Positions 10,032 through 20,381 of a stretch of 64,000 nt of DNA are shown piece by piece; position 1 is the first letter of the stretch, and each line of letters begins with the position of its first letter. Made by a program: the position numbers and the translations under genes. Source of the DNA: Chrysoporthe austroafricana. Its lineage: Eukaryota > Ascomycota > Sordariomycetes > Diaporthales > Cryphonectriaceae. Below the pieces are notes generated by a model. It ran no database searches, had not been told where the DNA came from, and was given only the letters and a program-made list of their open reading frames with translations. The stretch covers positions 2,983,583 to 3,047,582 of the forward strand of contig JYIP02000002.1 of NCBI GenBank assembly GCA_001051155.2. Direction: 5' to 3'.

Positions 10032-11757
10032 TCAGGCTCTCTCGCTGTGAAGTGACGCAGGGACCAGAATGCCGGCCCCCGTGATCCCGCCGTCATGACA
10101 AGGGGAAAGTAGCACCCGCAGCTCTGTGTCTCTGCCGTACTCCAATGCGACAACTTTGTCCAGAAACGCCTGACAATCCTTGAGATACTCCTGGAATCCC
10201 GTGATGCAGCCCCCTGTGTACCCAACGACCAGCTCAGAAGCGTTACCAGGATTCGGCGAAGGGCTCGTTGCGTTCGGAGGCGGCAGCTCCCCTGCACACA
10301 TCAGCAGGCCAATGGTGCTGGCCGCTACAATCCCGGCTGCTCTGACCTCAATGGCCACGGCGATTCGATAGAGGGCCTCGGCAATCTCATCCGTCCATTG
10401 GGACTGGGCCCGCAGGTTCTCCTTGTTTTTCTCCATCGGGAACTCCCTCTCCAGCTGCTCCAGTAATGTCCCCTGGCCCCGAGGATTGAAATGGCTGAGG
10501 AAAGTCGTGCTGAGACCAAACCTCACCCTCAGCCTGGAAGGCAGTTCTGTTGCTCTGAACCCCAGAATGGATGTCAGGTAGTCGACAAAGATGAGCCGAC
10601 CCAGTTCGCCGAGGTAGCGGCCTGATGTCATGTATTCCAAAGGCTGGAAGCCGGGCGTTTCGCCGGCCAGATCAAGCTCCAGGTCCCAACGGCTGACAAG
10701 GCCGAACTTTCTCAGCGGTGGTGCTGTACCATTGATACCCCACTCAGTGTTCACCGCTAGCCTGACATCCTCACCCGCCTGTCCCGGCATCACGCTCACC
10801 GTCTGCGGTCTCTTGCTGGGGTGCAAGCTGCTGAGCCTGAGGGGTACCGTTGCGTTGCTTCCTGTCCCGCAGATGAGGCCCATCGAAGCCTTCTGGTTCG
10901 GGCTTGCTCGGAACTGGTAGATGAACGAGACCAGCGTCGCAATGGCATCATTAGCGATCGCCGCGATGGTTATGCGCGGCAGGTCTCTGCGATGTTGCTC
11001 ATAGCCGGTGAGAAGGTACGAGCCCAGGTCCAGCTTCGTGGTTATAGCGAAGCCTTTGCCCATTGACATTATGCTTGCTTGTGACACCGAGCTCTGGACC
11101 ACCGGGAAGCTGAAGGCGACCCCCATGGGCAGTTCGCAGTCGGGGTCAAGCGCCCAATCCTCTTGGGCCTTCCTGACCACGGTGGCGATAGACTGGCCGA
11201 TCCATGAGAAGAGACTCTCCGGGTTCTCATTTTTGAGATGCTCGCCTATGGGCCACGACTGCTCGAGGAGCCGTCGCAGCCTCGGCCCGTGGTGCCCTGC
11301 CGCCGAGCTGCCGTTCACTGCGCCCTGGCTGTCATTCTCTGGAAGCAACTCAACAAAGCCGACCCTCAGGTTTGTGCCGCCTCTGGATGACGTGATCAGC
11401 AGCAAGTAGGCCTCAGCTGGGGGCGCGCGTGAACAGCGCAAGTGCAACACCAAGGACAGAGCTTACATGTCAATGGCAAGGTATCTAGTCCGGAGAGATG
11501 GTCAGCCCCCGCCCAAACAAGCCTGTCCGCAAACTGATGGTCACTGGAACTCACCGGCCACGGTCAGCACCATTGACCCGTCTGAGAAGAGACTCGCTAA
11601 TCGGGGTGGGCAGGCACTGGACGTCTGACTTGGCTGACAGCTCAGTGAACGTCTGGGCCATCTCTCGAGAGAGCCCCAGCACTATCTCGTCATCGATGCG
11701 AAGAGGCGTGAGGAATTCCTCTATGGACACTGGGCGCTGCTGCTGTTTGGAAGCCAT
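10032..11757 (-). CDS. Hexokinase-family sugar kinase, possibly N-acetylglucosamine kinase type
   Basis: Proposed exons (minus strand) are 11757-11555, 11484-11467 (an 18-nt microexon) and 11382-10032, with introns of 70 and 84 nt, giving 523 residues. The microexon encodes YLAID and joins exon 3 to rebuild the phosphate-binding motif YLAIDIGGTNLRV (about residues 69-81), which strongly supports the splicing. Further motifs are GVAFSFPVVQ (sugar-binding region), ANDAIATL (the Asn-Asp of the catalytic loop), GLICGTGSNATV (phosphate 2) and a C-terminal Gly-rich adenosine region (YTGG). GTGSNATV and the altered sugar loop differ from classical glucose hexokinases and resemble fungal GlcNAc kinase-type members. 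ATP-dependent phosphorylation of a hexose or GlcNAc in the cytosol is expected; the exact substrate is inferred. Confidence 0.85.
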
Positions 11758-12794
11758 ATTGGAGAGTGCGCGCAGCAGTGGTACAGGGTGGAAGGCGTGT
11801 TCTCATAGTTGATGACTCGTCTGGGAGGGGGCCGGTTTGTCCTCGTCAACACGAACGAGACCCGAAACACATTGGCGAAGGCACGTATGGAAATTCCTCG
11901 TTATGCTCAGGAAAAGGAAGAGGAAAACTCTGGAGGGAGAGGATCCTCCGTCCTCGTCCTCGTTCGAGGGGACTTGTGAGGACCAATTGAAAGAGGAAGA
12001 AGTGACCTGAAGTTGGCTCTCCTTAGTCTGTTCAGGGGTTATGAGTGACTTGCCGCTCCCCCCCCCCCAATCGATAAGCCAAGCCACAGCAGATGAGAAG
12101 TACGTACTATGTACTAGGTAGTGGGCAATTTTGGACCCTGAATAACGCCCGGCAGAGGAAGACTCCACTAGGATCCCCAACTGTAACGTAGGTACGGCGC
12201 AGTGGGAGACGGGAACATCGGACTGACGTAACCTTTATGAGAAGGCAATATATGACTGCTATGCATCTACCGTGGTGTCACAATAAGGAGAGCAGCAGAG
12301 AGGGCCGAGATGAACGTTACGGCAGGGCGGCTCACGGAACCTCGGCGGTTCGATGTACTGTATGTACCGACTATGCTCCCCACAGCATGGCACGAGGGCC
12401 GCACATGGCGCAATACGTACATGTGGTACAAACATGCTTGCTGACTGGGCAGGCTGGGCAGGCTGGGCAGGCTGGGCAGGCTGGGCAGGCCTGGCCCGTG
12501 GTAGCGTGGCCCCCTTCCTGCCGTGGCGCTCGAGAGACAACTGCAGTGAGCGAGTGGCTGCAGTGCACGGCCGGAGCCGCACTGCAGCACATACACACAC
12601 GTACGTCTCCGCCCGCGGGTTGGACTAATAGCCGCAAAACATCCGTCCTGTGACGCCCTCCGTGCTGCACATCCACCCCATCATTTGTACTGTATGCTAT
12701 GCTGCGCTAGCCCGACGCTTGCACTGGAAGCCGACCACATCAGCCCGACCTAGCGAGGACACCACCAGTGGGATCGCGCGACAACGCCCGCACT
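11758..12794. other. Divergent promoter region, hexokinase (-) and GILT-like gene (+)
   Basis: About 1 kb with no supportable gene. It holds a C-run near 12058-12068 and a 9-bp tandem repeat (12445-12489). Both strands show open frames of 90-140 codons across the tandem repeat, as expected for a GC-rich 9-bp unit. Both flanking genes read outward from this region. Confidence 0.6.
12445..12489. repeat. 9-bp tandem repeat, five units
   Basis: Five perfect copies of ctgggcagg run head to tail, followed by a related cctggcc. The array lies about 300 bp upstream of the GILT-like start codon, in the shared promoter region. Confidence 0.9.
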
Positions 12795-13713
12795 ATGGAC
12801 GAGAAATCCGCCAGGTACGAGAAGCTCGGAAGGCCGGCGCACGCAACGATGAGGCCCTACGCCCGCCCTGCGCGGAGGCTCCGGCCCCTCCTGCTCATGA
12901 CCCTCGTGGTCCTGGGCCTCTACTACTACGTGAGGCCGGACGCGCCGTTCGCCATCCTCCCCCAGGTCGCTAGGCTCGCCCCGGTGCGAGACTCGGAAGC
13001 CCAGAGGGAGCTCGCGAGCACCAAGGCCCTCGTCCCGTTTGAGGCCCACATCATGTCTAAGTGCCCGGATGCCAAGGACTGTCTCAGGATGATGGTCCTG
13101 CCCACCATGCAGCGTGTCTTCGACAAGGTCAACTTCACTCTGTCGTTCATCGGAACGCCCACGGAGAACGACGGGGTGGACTGCAAGCACGGGCCCGAAG
13201 AATGTACGTTGCCGGCCTGGTCTGGGATGAGAGCTCTGGCTATCTAGGAACTAACAAGACCGGCTCGCCCCGTATAGGCCTTGGAAACATCATGCTGCTC
13301 TGCGCAGCCTCTCTATACCCCGATCCTAAGACGTATCTGGGTTTCTCGATGTGCATGATCAAGGATTACGAGGACATACCCCAGAGGAGCCTGATCGAGG
13401 ACTGCGCGCTCGAGCACGCCATCGACTTCGAGAAGCTGAGCGACTGCGCAAGCCAGGATGACGGCGCGTTCGGTGTGGACATGCTTAGGAGCAGCGTTCG
13501 CAGAAGCGCAGAGGTAGGCTACCACACGAAGATCATGACTGCGAGGCATCTCTGACGAGGAGTATTCAGGCCGGCGTCACTAAGAGCTGCACGGTACGAG
13601 TAAACGAAGAAATCTACTGCGTCAGGGACGACGGAGAGTGGTCGGATTGCCCCAGAGGACCAGGGGTCAACGACCTGGTTCTTGAGATCGAGAAGCTGTA
13701 CCGCTCTTCTTGA
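12795..13713 (+). CDS. GILT-family (gamma-interferon-inducible lysosomal thiol reductase-like) protein
   Basis: Proposed exons are 12795-13203, 13278-13513 and 13570-13713, with introns of 74 and 56 nt, giving 262 residues. A single hydrophobic segment near residues 31-46 acts as a signal anchor after a basic N-terminus, so the protein is probably type II in the secretory or vacuolar pathway. The GILT domain follows: PFEAHIMSKCPDAKDC, then a thioredoxin-like stretch (FDKVNFTLSFIGTP) and the conserved HGPEEC-LGN signature, which is rebuilt exactly across intron 1. Several later cysteines fit disulfide pairing. The first cysteine pair is C-x5-C (residues 90 and 96) instead of the animal C-x2-C. 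The expected role is thiol reduction of proteins in acidic compartments. The last 47 bases overlap the end of the opposite-strand DcpS gene. Confidence 0.85.
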
Positions 13714-14714
13714 GCGGCTCGAACACTTCCGTCCACAACTCGCTAGCCTCACCGAGTGTATAACTTAACGATACCGAGTCCATACCCTTCTCCTGATCAT
13801 CGCCTATGCTCCTCAGATGCTCGATAATGCTCTCTAAGCCGATCGCCTTGCCCGTCGCTTGCGTCGCCCCCGCCTCCAGGGCGACATGGACAATGTGGAT
13901 ATGAAAGTGATAGTACGTGGGTTGGTAGTGCACATACAGCTTGAGCTGGTCGGGCTCAATATCTGGGTATACTTTCACGGTGGCCTCGACGAACTTGGTC
14001 CTCATGTGCTCGAGCCAGGGAAGGTGCTTGACACGGAGGTCCCTCAGGCTCCAGATGTCCCGGCGCTCCACGATCCCTAGCAGGTGGAGAGCCTCGATCG
14101 TCTTGCGGTCCCAGTTCAGGTCTGGCAGGAGGAGGAAGCCGTCGTCCCCAGCTTGGCCGAGGGCTGTTCTGTATATCACATCTTCCACCTCTTTGCGTCC
14201 CTCAATAATATTAAACACCCAGTTCAGCCGACCTTGGTCGCGCTTGGCCTGCATGTGCGGCCGGATCCTCTCGCGGTATATCTCGGGAGTCTCGGTCACG
14301 AAGCGCACGCCCTGCTTGCTGTACTTCTTGATGTGCTGTTCCGTGCAAGGGTAGATCAGGTTGATCTTGAGATCGGCGAACTCGTCGCTGTCCGGGTGGT
14401 CGATCGCACCACTGCTGGCCATATACCAGTGGTAGATGTCATTGGCGCCGAGGTTTTTGAGCGTCCGAAGGCTGCCCGCTATGGAGCCCAGGTAGTCGCT
14501 CGAGCTGGGGAAGGGGGCGCGCTCGAGAATCAGCAGCGCAGGCTGCCCGTCGATGGTGCCGCATAGCGAGGTCCTCCGTCCTGCCTGGTCTGTATCGCGT
14601 TGTGGTCAGCTCGACGAGAGTTCGAAAGGGGGCGAGTAATCAGGGGCCGGCCGCACCCTGATTGAGTAGGCGCCCAAGCTCGAATCTCGGCACTAGTTCC
14701 TCGGGCTTCGACAT
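13667..14714 (-). CDS. dcs1: Scavenger mRNA decapping enzyme (m7GpppX diphosphatase), HIT family
   Basis: Proposed exons (minus strand) are 14714-14657 and 14589-13667, with a 67-nt intron, giving 326 residues. Exon 1 reads MSKPEELVPRFELGRLLNQ and joins DQAGRRTSLCGTIDGQPALL, matching the DcpS N-terminal dimer domain. The C-terminal HIT domain has the triad YYHFHIHIVH; the middle His (about residue 249) is the expected nucleophile. LPDLNWD and WSLRDL, also typical of DcpS, come before it. The enzyme hydrolyses the cap dinucleotide or very short capped fragments left after 3'-to-5' mRNA decay, releasing m7GMP, in cytosol and nucleus. The stop codon lies inside the last exon of the GILT-like gene. 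Confidence 0.93.
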
Positions 14715-14954
14715 TGTGATCCTCGGGACAGGAGCTGCACGCAGGTTGTACACAGCTGACGGTACATAGCAGAGCGAGTTTCGCAAAGACGGTTCAAGGA
14801 TGCGCGCCCCACTGAATAGAACTACCGCGCCGTTGGTACGGAGAGTGAGCTTGGACCCCTTCCCGGCTCCGGGCCGCCCTGGCCATGGTGCAGAACCTCA
14901 TCTCGCCGATCTCCTTTCTTGATCCTTCTCTCTTCTTCTTCCTCCTTCCCATTT

Positions 14955-15032
<78 letters not shown>

Positions 15033-15046
15033 CTTNTCTTCCCCCC

Positions 15047-15086
<40 letters not shown>

Positions 15087-16307
15087 TTATTTTCTTCTTT
15101 GTTTCTTGACTCTGCCGCCGCCTCGGCACCACTACCGTAGCGCGTGCATACCAATAAACGCGGACCAGTGCCGTCCCAGGTGTCAATTCTGAAGCTCAGC
15201 TCAAATCAGGCAGCCATATAAATCCTGTGGTACTGTCGGATGCTCACGCCAGACAACAGGGGTGCTTGCGGGGACAAGGGTCAGGGCAGCCGCCAGGGGA
15301 CGTGCCAAGAGGCTGGCAGGCTAGGTCCCTTATGAAGCTTGTTTATTGTTGGCTGGCAGAGCTTGTTCTGACCTACCACCTCCCACCGCCCATACGCCCT
15401 GCGGTGAATACCTCATTACGCTGGGCTCGTTGCCACCTCGCTGTCTCCGGCGCAGATGTGCCAGTGCTTGAAGCTCGCAAATCCAGCCGTCAGCCAGCTT
15501 AGGTCGTACTCGTGCCATCATGCCAAGCCTGGGTATACCGTGGGCTAGGGCTCCATGTACTATGTAACGCTGGGCCAGGCCTACCGGGTAGCTCCTCGAA
15601 TTAGGCCCCCCACGATGGATTCGAGCCTCGACATCGCGAGCTCCTGGCTCGCGTTTCACACGTCCAATTTTGGGGCGCAAGAGGTGTGATCCTTCTCATG
15701 CGCCTGCGTGCGCCTAGGCTCTTGTGGGCCTCAAGAAGGCCGTCCGATTACGCGATCAGGACGCCGGGCCTCCCCGTCCATATATCCCCAGCTGAACCTC
15801 GTGGTGGGAATCACAACGTCCAGAAAAAAGCAAGTGCTGACAGGGTGATCACTCGCCTGCAGGGGCTAAGACGGCTAATCAAACTAGAGAAAAAAAAAAG
15901 ATACGACTGGCCCCGAGGGCGTCGGTCTCCATAGTAAAAGGGCAGCACACAAGGGCTGAAGAGCGCGCCGCCCAGCAGAACTAGGCATACACGGCATGCA
16001 GGCTGCGATCTGAGCTGACATGTCTGATTGTCAACCCTCGCTTGCGTTTATCTCCCTCCCTCCATCCTCCTCCTCGTGGCAGCACTTGTCGCTTAAAGGA
16101 TCATTAGGGCTCCTAGGATCCAGGCAATTTCCCGCGGCTGCATCTCGGCGAGGACGTCTGTAAATAACACATATAGTCCGCTTACATGATGTCGAACCCG
16201 GTGAGTGTCATTCATTGATCTCAGGTAGAGCAACACTCGACAATTTCTCTGCTCTTGCTTTTTTACAACAACGCCTGTGAGGTGTGTAGCCTGGTGTACT
16301 AACAAGA
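14715..16307. other. Non-coding region with long homopolymers
   Basis: No supportable gene. The poly-Lys and poly-Phe open frames here are products of the homopolymer at 14956-15085. The remainder (15100-16300) is GC-moderate sequence with no open frame carrying a recognisable domain. It contains the 5' regions of the divergent DcpS (-) and membrane-protein (+) genes. Confidence 0.6.
14956..15085. repeat. Long T/C homopolymer with an ambiguous base
   Basis: About 77 consecutive T are followed by ttctt, an N at 15036, a short tctt, about 14 C (15041-15054) and about 31 T. A run of this length with an N in the middle more likely marks a sequencing or assembly weak point (collapsed or stuttered homopolymer, or a joined gap) than exact biology. 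The true length is uncertain. Confidence 0.9.
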
Positions 16308-17272
16308 ATGGATCCAAAGGCAGACCACCACGCCCAGCAGGCTCCAGAGCTGGTGAGCCAAAATTACCCAGAAGCATTCGCCAACCAGCAGCAATACCCG
16401 TACGGTCAATACCCTCAGCAACCGCCTGCACCACCGCCGAAACCAGAGGGTTCATATATGTCATGGCCCTCACAAAGTGCACACAACTCTGTCTATCCCG
16501 GAAGCTTCCAGGGCTCTCCGCAAACACATTACGCAAACACGACCGGAGCAGGGCCGAGCAACGCCGATGGTGCCGAGAAGAGGGCAGCAAGACCCGGGCC
16601 ATGCGGACTTACGGTCCCTGTCTTCATTCTTAGCGCCATCGTCGCATTTCTCACCGCAGCAGTCATTGGGCTCGCCGCGGGGACGGGCGTTGAGGCCTCT
16701 AGGGCAAACTCAGCTCAGGACACGGTGAACCGACTGAATGCCTCGCTCGTGGCGGCTCTGGCGTCGGCTACCGCAAGTGCCACTACTGGTGCGTCATCTG
16801 CGTCCACGAGCACGTCCTTTGCTGCATTGGACGATAACTGCTCCGGAAACCCTGATGGCGTTACCGGAACGATATACAGTGCCTTCTCATGTAAGCCAAG
16901 GCCCACCACATCAAGCTCGCTGACGAAGACATATGACTAACCCCCTATGATACAGTGATTGGCGACTACTCCTTCACGATACAGTGCAACAAGGACACTG
17001 ATGGTAGCCCACTCATGAGCCTCTTCACGGCAGACCTGAACAACTGCATGGACGCCTGCGCGGCCTACTCGCACTACACGCCCTCAATGTTCGGAAACAA
17101 CACCAACACGACATGCGCTGCCGTGAGCTTCATCCCGCTGTGGACGAACGAGACAGACGCTCTCACGGGGGGCGCGCCGGGCAACTGCTACTTGAAGCCT
17201 AAGCAGACCGCAGCCCCGACCACGCCCAACATCGGCACGGAGTGCCACGCCGGTATCCTCAACACTAGCTAG
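16308..17272 (+). CDS. Single-pass membrane protein with Cys-containing ectodomain
   Basis: Proposed exons are 16308-16890 and 16956-17272 with a 65-nt intron, giving 299 residues. Residues 1-95 are Pro/Gln/Tyr-rich (NQQQYPYGQYPQQ) and likely cytosolic. One transmembrane helix lies at ~101-126 (VPVFILSAIVAFLTAAVIGL). A Ser/Thr/Ala-rich stalk suited to O-glycosylation follows. The C-terminal ectodomain, with about seven Cys and several N-x-[ST] sites, resembles fungal PAN/apple-like modules (YSFTIQC, LNNCMDACAAYSH, CAAVSF, NCYLK). This layout is common in Pezizomycotina for surface proteins of unknown role. No catalytic motif is visible. A carbohydrate- or protein-binding surface function is inferred only from the domain resemblance. 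Confidence 0.72.
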
Positions 17273-18165
17273 TGTGGAGGTAGAGTAGCTGTCAGGATTG
17301 GGTCGTCCTGTACGGCGGAATGGATTTATGCGGAGTCGTTGGTCTGGACCGAGACGACCGGAGGCTGTCGCGAGACGGATGAGGCGGGGTTTTCTCATCA
17401 TTCAACTCAATGTCCTTCACACAAGCCACGGAAACCATTTCCCTTCTGAAACAAGTTATACATAAGGATTCTGGACCGATCGAGATGGAGAGCAAGACGT
17501 TCACCAACAGCAAAGTCGACGCACTAACAGAGCACCGAGAGTGCAAATATTATTGACGAGCATTCACTCAAGCCCGCGGAGGGTATTCGAAGACGACCCA
17601 TCACCAGCGACCGGTCTGCGGATCGTCCCCCAGGGAACCCGCCGACAGGATGAGCAGATAAGCAACTCCTCGACCTCGATCCACAAGCGCCTCACGACGT
17701 AGAGGATGACGCCGACGGGTTCATGAAAGATCGCTCGTGGGGGTCAAGCAACGACCCGCCGACCTGTCCGTATAGGAGCCCGCCGAATAAAGAGATACTG
17801 CCGTTCCTCAAGCGGCGTCACGGCAGGAAGAGGATTGCAGATGCAGCTTCGTCGCAGGTGGAGCGCACAAGAAGGGATATGTCGGCTAGAAGACTTCACT
17901 GTGACGGTCGGAGAAACTTCTCAGACACGTTATCCAGCGAGCCTCTTACCCGCGCAGATGTCCTCTCGAGGCACCAAGGTTGCAGTCCCGGGACGCACAG
18001 GTCCGTCATAGGCGACGGAGCGACATCGCGCAAGAATGGTAGTCATCGATCACGGCCGCGACGGGTTGCAGCACGGGCGAAGCACCACGGATAACTACAA
18101 CGAAAGCCCTGCGATAGGGGAATATCAAAGACAGGGCCTATCGACCTATACTTCCCCGCAGGCGT

Positions 18166-18257
18166 GTACGAGTGAACGACAAGTGATACTATATGGGTTC
18201 AGCAAATGGTCGTCCAGTATGTTTTAAATGTACACCGGTTCGATTCCGGGCTCGTGC
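18166..18257 (+). other. Degenerate tRNA-like segment (possible tRNA relic or SINE head)
   Basis: The 3' half resembles a tRNA. A B-box-like ggttcgattcc forms a T-arm with 4 of 5 stem pairs. It is followed at once by ctcgtgc, which pairs over 7 bp (one G-U) with gtacgag at 18166-18172 as an acceptor stem. A stem gtatg/tgtac encloses the loop ttttaaa. The span (92 nt) is about 20 nt too long, the D-arm is poor and the variable region is almost absent. A T-run (tattttttcc, ~18282-18290) follows, as a Pol III terminator would. I do not call a functional tRNA. Confidence 0.25.
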
Positions 18258-18298
18258 AATATTCTTAAGTCTATTTTGACCTGTATTTTTTCCTTGCC

Positions 18299-18346
18299 GG
18301 GCTGAGACCTACCTGTGAGGTCTCGTTGAGCCGGGTTGATCCTCTC
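18299..18346. other. Imperfect inverted repeat (hairpin)
   Basis: A gccgggctgagacct arm is followed by acctgtg and then aggtctcgttgagccggg. The inner 7 bp (gagacct/aggtctc) pair perfectly and an outer GC-rich block pairs with a small bulge. It lies about 40 bp after the tRNA-like segment. The function is unknown; it could be a relic of a small element or a structured transcript end. Confidence 0.4.
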
Positions 18347-18620
18347 TTAAAATTCTGCCGGTGGACCTTTCTATGGGAAACAGCTTCAAAAGTATAGACT
18401 ACAGGACATTAAGTGAAAATCTAAGGAGTTATGCAGGCCTCTTCCTGTTGATGAGACTGATCCTCCTACCCTCCCGCCTCACATATAGCTATTAGGCCGA
18501 ACAATCCTCACTGTCACTTTAAGAAAACTTGACGAGACCATCAACTAATTTACACATGCGAATAATGATGTCCAGATCTTCTCACACTGCTGATAGCACT
18601 GCCAAGCATCCAGCCAGGGC

Positions 18621-20381
18621 TCACTCCACTGGTTGCATCAGCCTCTGCAAGCTCTCCAGGAAGCCCTTCTTGAACGGCGCCTTCGTGTGCTCCCATGATG
18701 CTTTGTGCTTCTTCAGCATATCGCACTCAAGCCTACTCCGCTCATCAGTCACGTGCTGGCCAGATTTCATCCAGAACCGCCTGTCGATGTCACCCAGCTC
18801 CTCATTCATGCTGCGATACACGTGTGTGCTCTTAACATCAAGCCCGAGAACCAACCAGTCGAGGGCGTGCAGGGCCTTCTCGAAAGCGGCCCTGCGCTTG
18901 ATGTCATCAAGTGCATCGCAGAGGGTGATGCACCGGTTGAAGACGAGTCTGAGGGATACGGAGTTCGTGGTCGCGAACGACATGGAGAGGATGGTGATAC
19001 AGTTGGACATGAGCTGGTGGAGGTGGCGCGTGCCCTTCTTGAAGTCGAGGACGCCGTTTGGGACGGCGATGGGAGTCATTGCCTCTTCTCGGGACCTATC
19101 AGTCTTGTCCAGGACTTGGGTCCAAATTTTCTGCCTCTCAGCAGCCGGAATGCACTTCTGCAGGAAGTCGTAGGTGGCTTCGAACACGACCTGCTTAGCT
19201 GTCTGACCTGCTATCTCCATCGTCTTCTCGTCAATCCCAGACAGCTTCATATTGGGGTTCTCGGCGTAGAGATCTAGAAGGCTCTTCTGCGGCTGCGCCG
19301 TGTTGAAGATGTTTGCGGGCGATGGGCGATCTCGCTTTTCACGCTTCGAAGCTGCAAGGAAAATATCAACACCATAGGCAGAGACGTCATCCTCGACGAT
19401 GGTGTCGTCTTCCTTGTCACTCGCTTTGTTGTCATCCCTATCGTCGATCGGCGACGGGTCCAACAGCGTCAAATCTTCGTCACCAAGCTCACGATCGTTG
19501 ACGGTCGACAGGTTGAAAGTTCGTGCGGGTGTGTGATCACTGCCATAGTCCAGTCGTACCGATTCCCGATCGACATCGGCGACCTCATCCAAGTCAAGTC
19601 GTTTGGAACGTTTCTTTTTAGCCTGCTGAGGGTTGTTTGATTTCAATGTAGGCTGCCGCTGCTTCTGCGCCGCCTTTTGCGCCGCCTTCTGCTTCCGCGT
19701 CGCCTTCCGCGTCGCCTTCTGCATCGCCTTCTGCATCTGCTCCTGCGCCGCCTTCTGCATCTGCTTCTGCGCCGCCTTCTGCGCCGCCTTCTGCGTCGCC
19801 TGCTGCGTCGCCTGCTGCGTCGCCTTATTTTTCTTTCCTTTGCCTTTTCCCTTCCCCATGCTGTCTTCGGCGAGAGGCAAGCTCCCTAGCACGATCTCGC
19901 GACACTTGTCCCAGTGGAAGACGCCGGCCTCCCAGAGCTCGTGAATCAGGCCGACAAGATAGTTGCAGCAGTGCCGCACAGGCTCGGGGAAGGTGTTGAC
20001 GCCCTTTTGGAAGAGAAGTCGGATCTCGTATGTATCGAGAGGTCGGTACCGCTTGGACAGCTCGTGGAGGCGAGCGTGGTAGGTGTTGTAGATCAGCTTC
20101 AGGATGGTTGTATTCCATTCTGTGCCGAATTTGTCGTTTCATGCTTTAGCCTTGTTGTATGTGCTGCGAGGGGAATATTCTTAGTGAGGAAGCCACGAGG
20201 ACGCGATGGAGGTAGGCGCAACACACAGCTCTTTCAGCCCCTCGTTCATGCGGGCCATTCGCTCGATCGCGTCAGGTGTCAGTTCCTCAGTGGCGGGGAC
20301 GAAAGAAGGAGGGGGGAAAGGGCTTTGCACAGCATGCGCCCATTGAGACGACCGAAATGGATTCATCGAGGCGAAGCCCAC
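18621..20381 (-). CDS. Uncharacterised protein with Gln/Lys/Ala repeat tract
   Basis: The main exon is open on the minus strand from about 20138 to the stop at 18621, but its first 50 codons contain no ATG, so an upstream exon is needed. The frame starting with ATG at 20381 (reads MGFASMNPFRSSQWAHAV...) is the best candidate. The exact junction, between about 20115 and 20200, is not resolved. The main exon reads LKLIYNTYHARLHELSKRYR, then a helical region, a basic GKGKGKK patch, a ~60-residue Ala/Gln/Lys repeat, an acidic stretch and a C-terminal helical domain of ~200 residues (LLDLYAENPNMKLSG to the end). I do not recognise the family. The mix of basic and acidic low-complexity tracts suggests a nuclear or nucleic-acid-associated role, but this is only inference. 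Confidence 0.6.
19663..19826. repeat. In-frame 12-bp-type repeat inside the preceding gene
   Basis: Degenerate units around gccgccttctgc recur about twelve times. On the minus strand they encode KAAQKAAQ-, KATQQ- and QMQKA-like repeats predicted to form a long charged helix. Unit variants (gcgtcgcctgctgc, gcatctgcttctgc) indicate duplication followed by divergence. Confidence 0.8.

Larger units (their letters stand above)
17273..18620. other. Intergenic region with tRNA-like fragment and hairpin
   Basis: No supportable protein gene. The 123-codon frame at 17723 has no domain. The region holds the tRNA-like segment at 18166-18257 and the imperfect hairpin at 18299-18346, and serves as the 3' flank of both neighbouring genes. 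Confidence 0.55.

Noticed and set aside
12237..12676. Overlapping 90-140-codon frames on both strands
   Set aside because: They are kept open by the 9-bp tandem repeat and high GC; there is no domain and no start context.
14794..15192. Open frames rich in Lys or Phe
   Set aside because: They are direct translations of the T/C homopolymer and cross an N.
17723..18094. 123-codon plus-strand frame
   Set aside because: Arg/Ser-rich with no domain and no splice partners; the neighbouring DNA looks non-coding.
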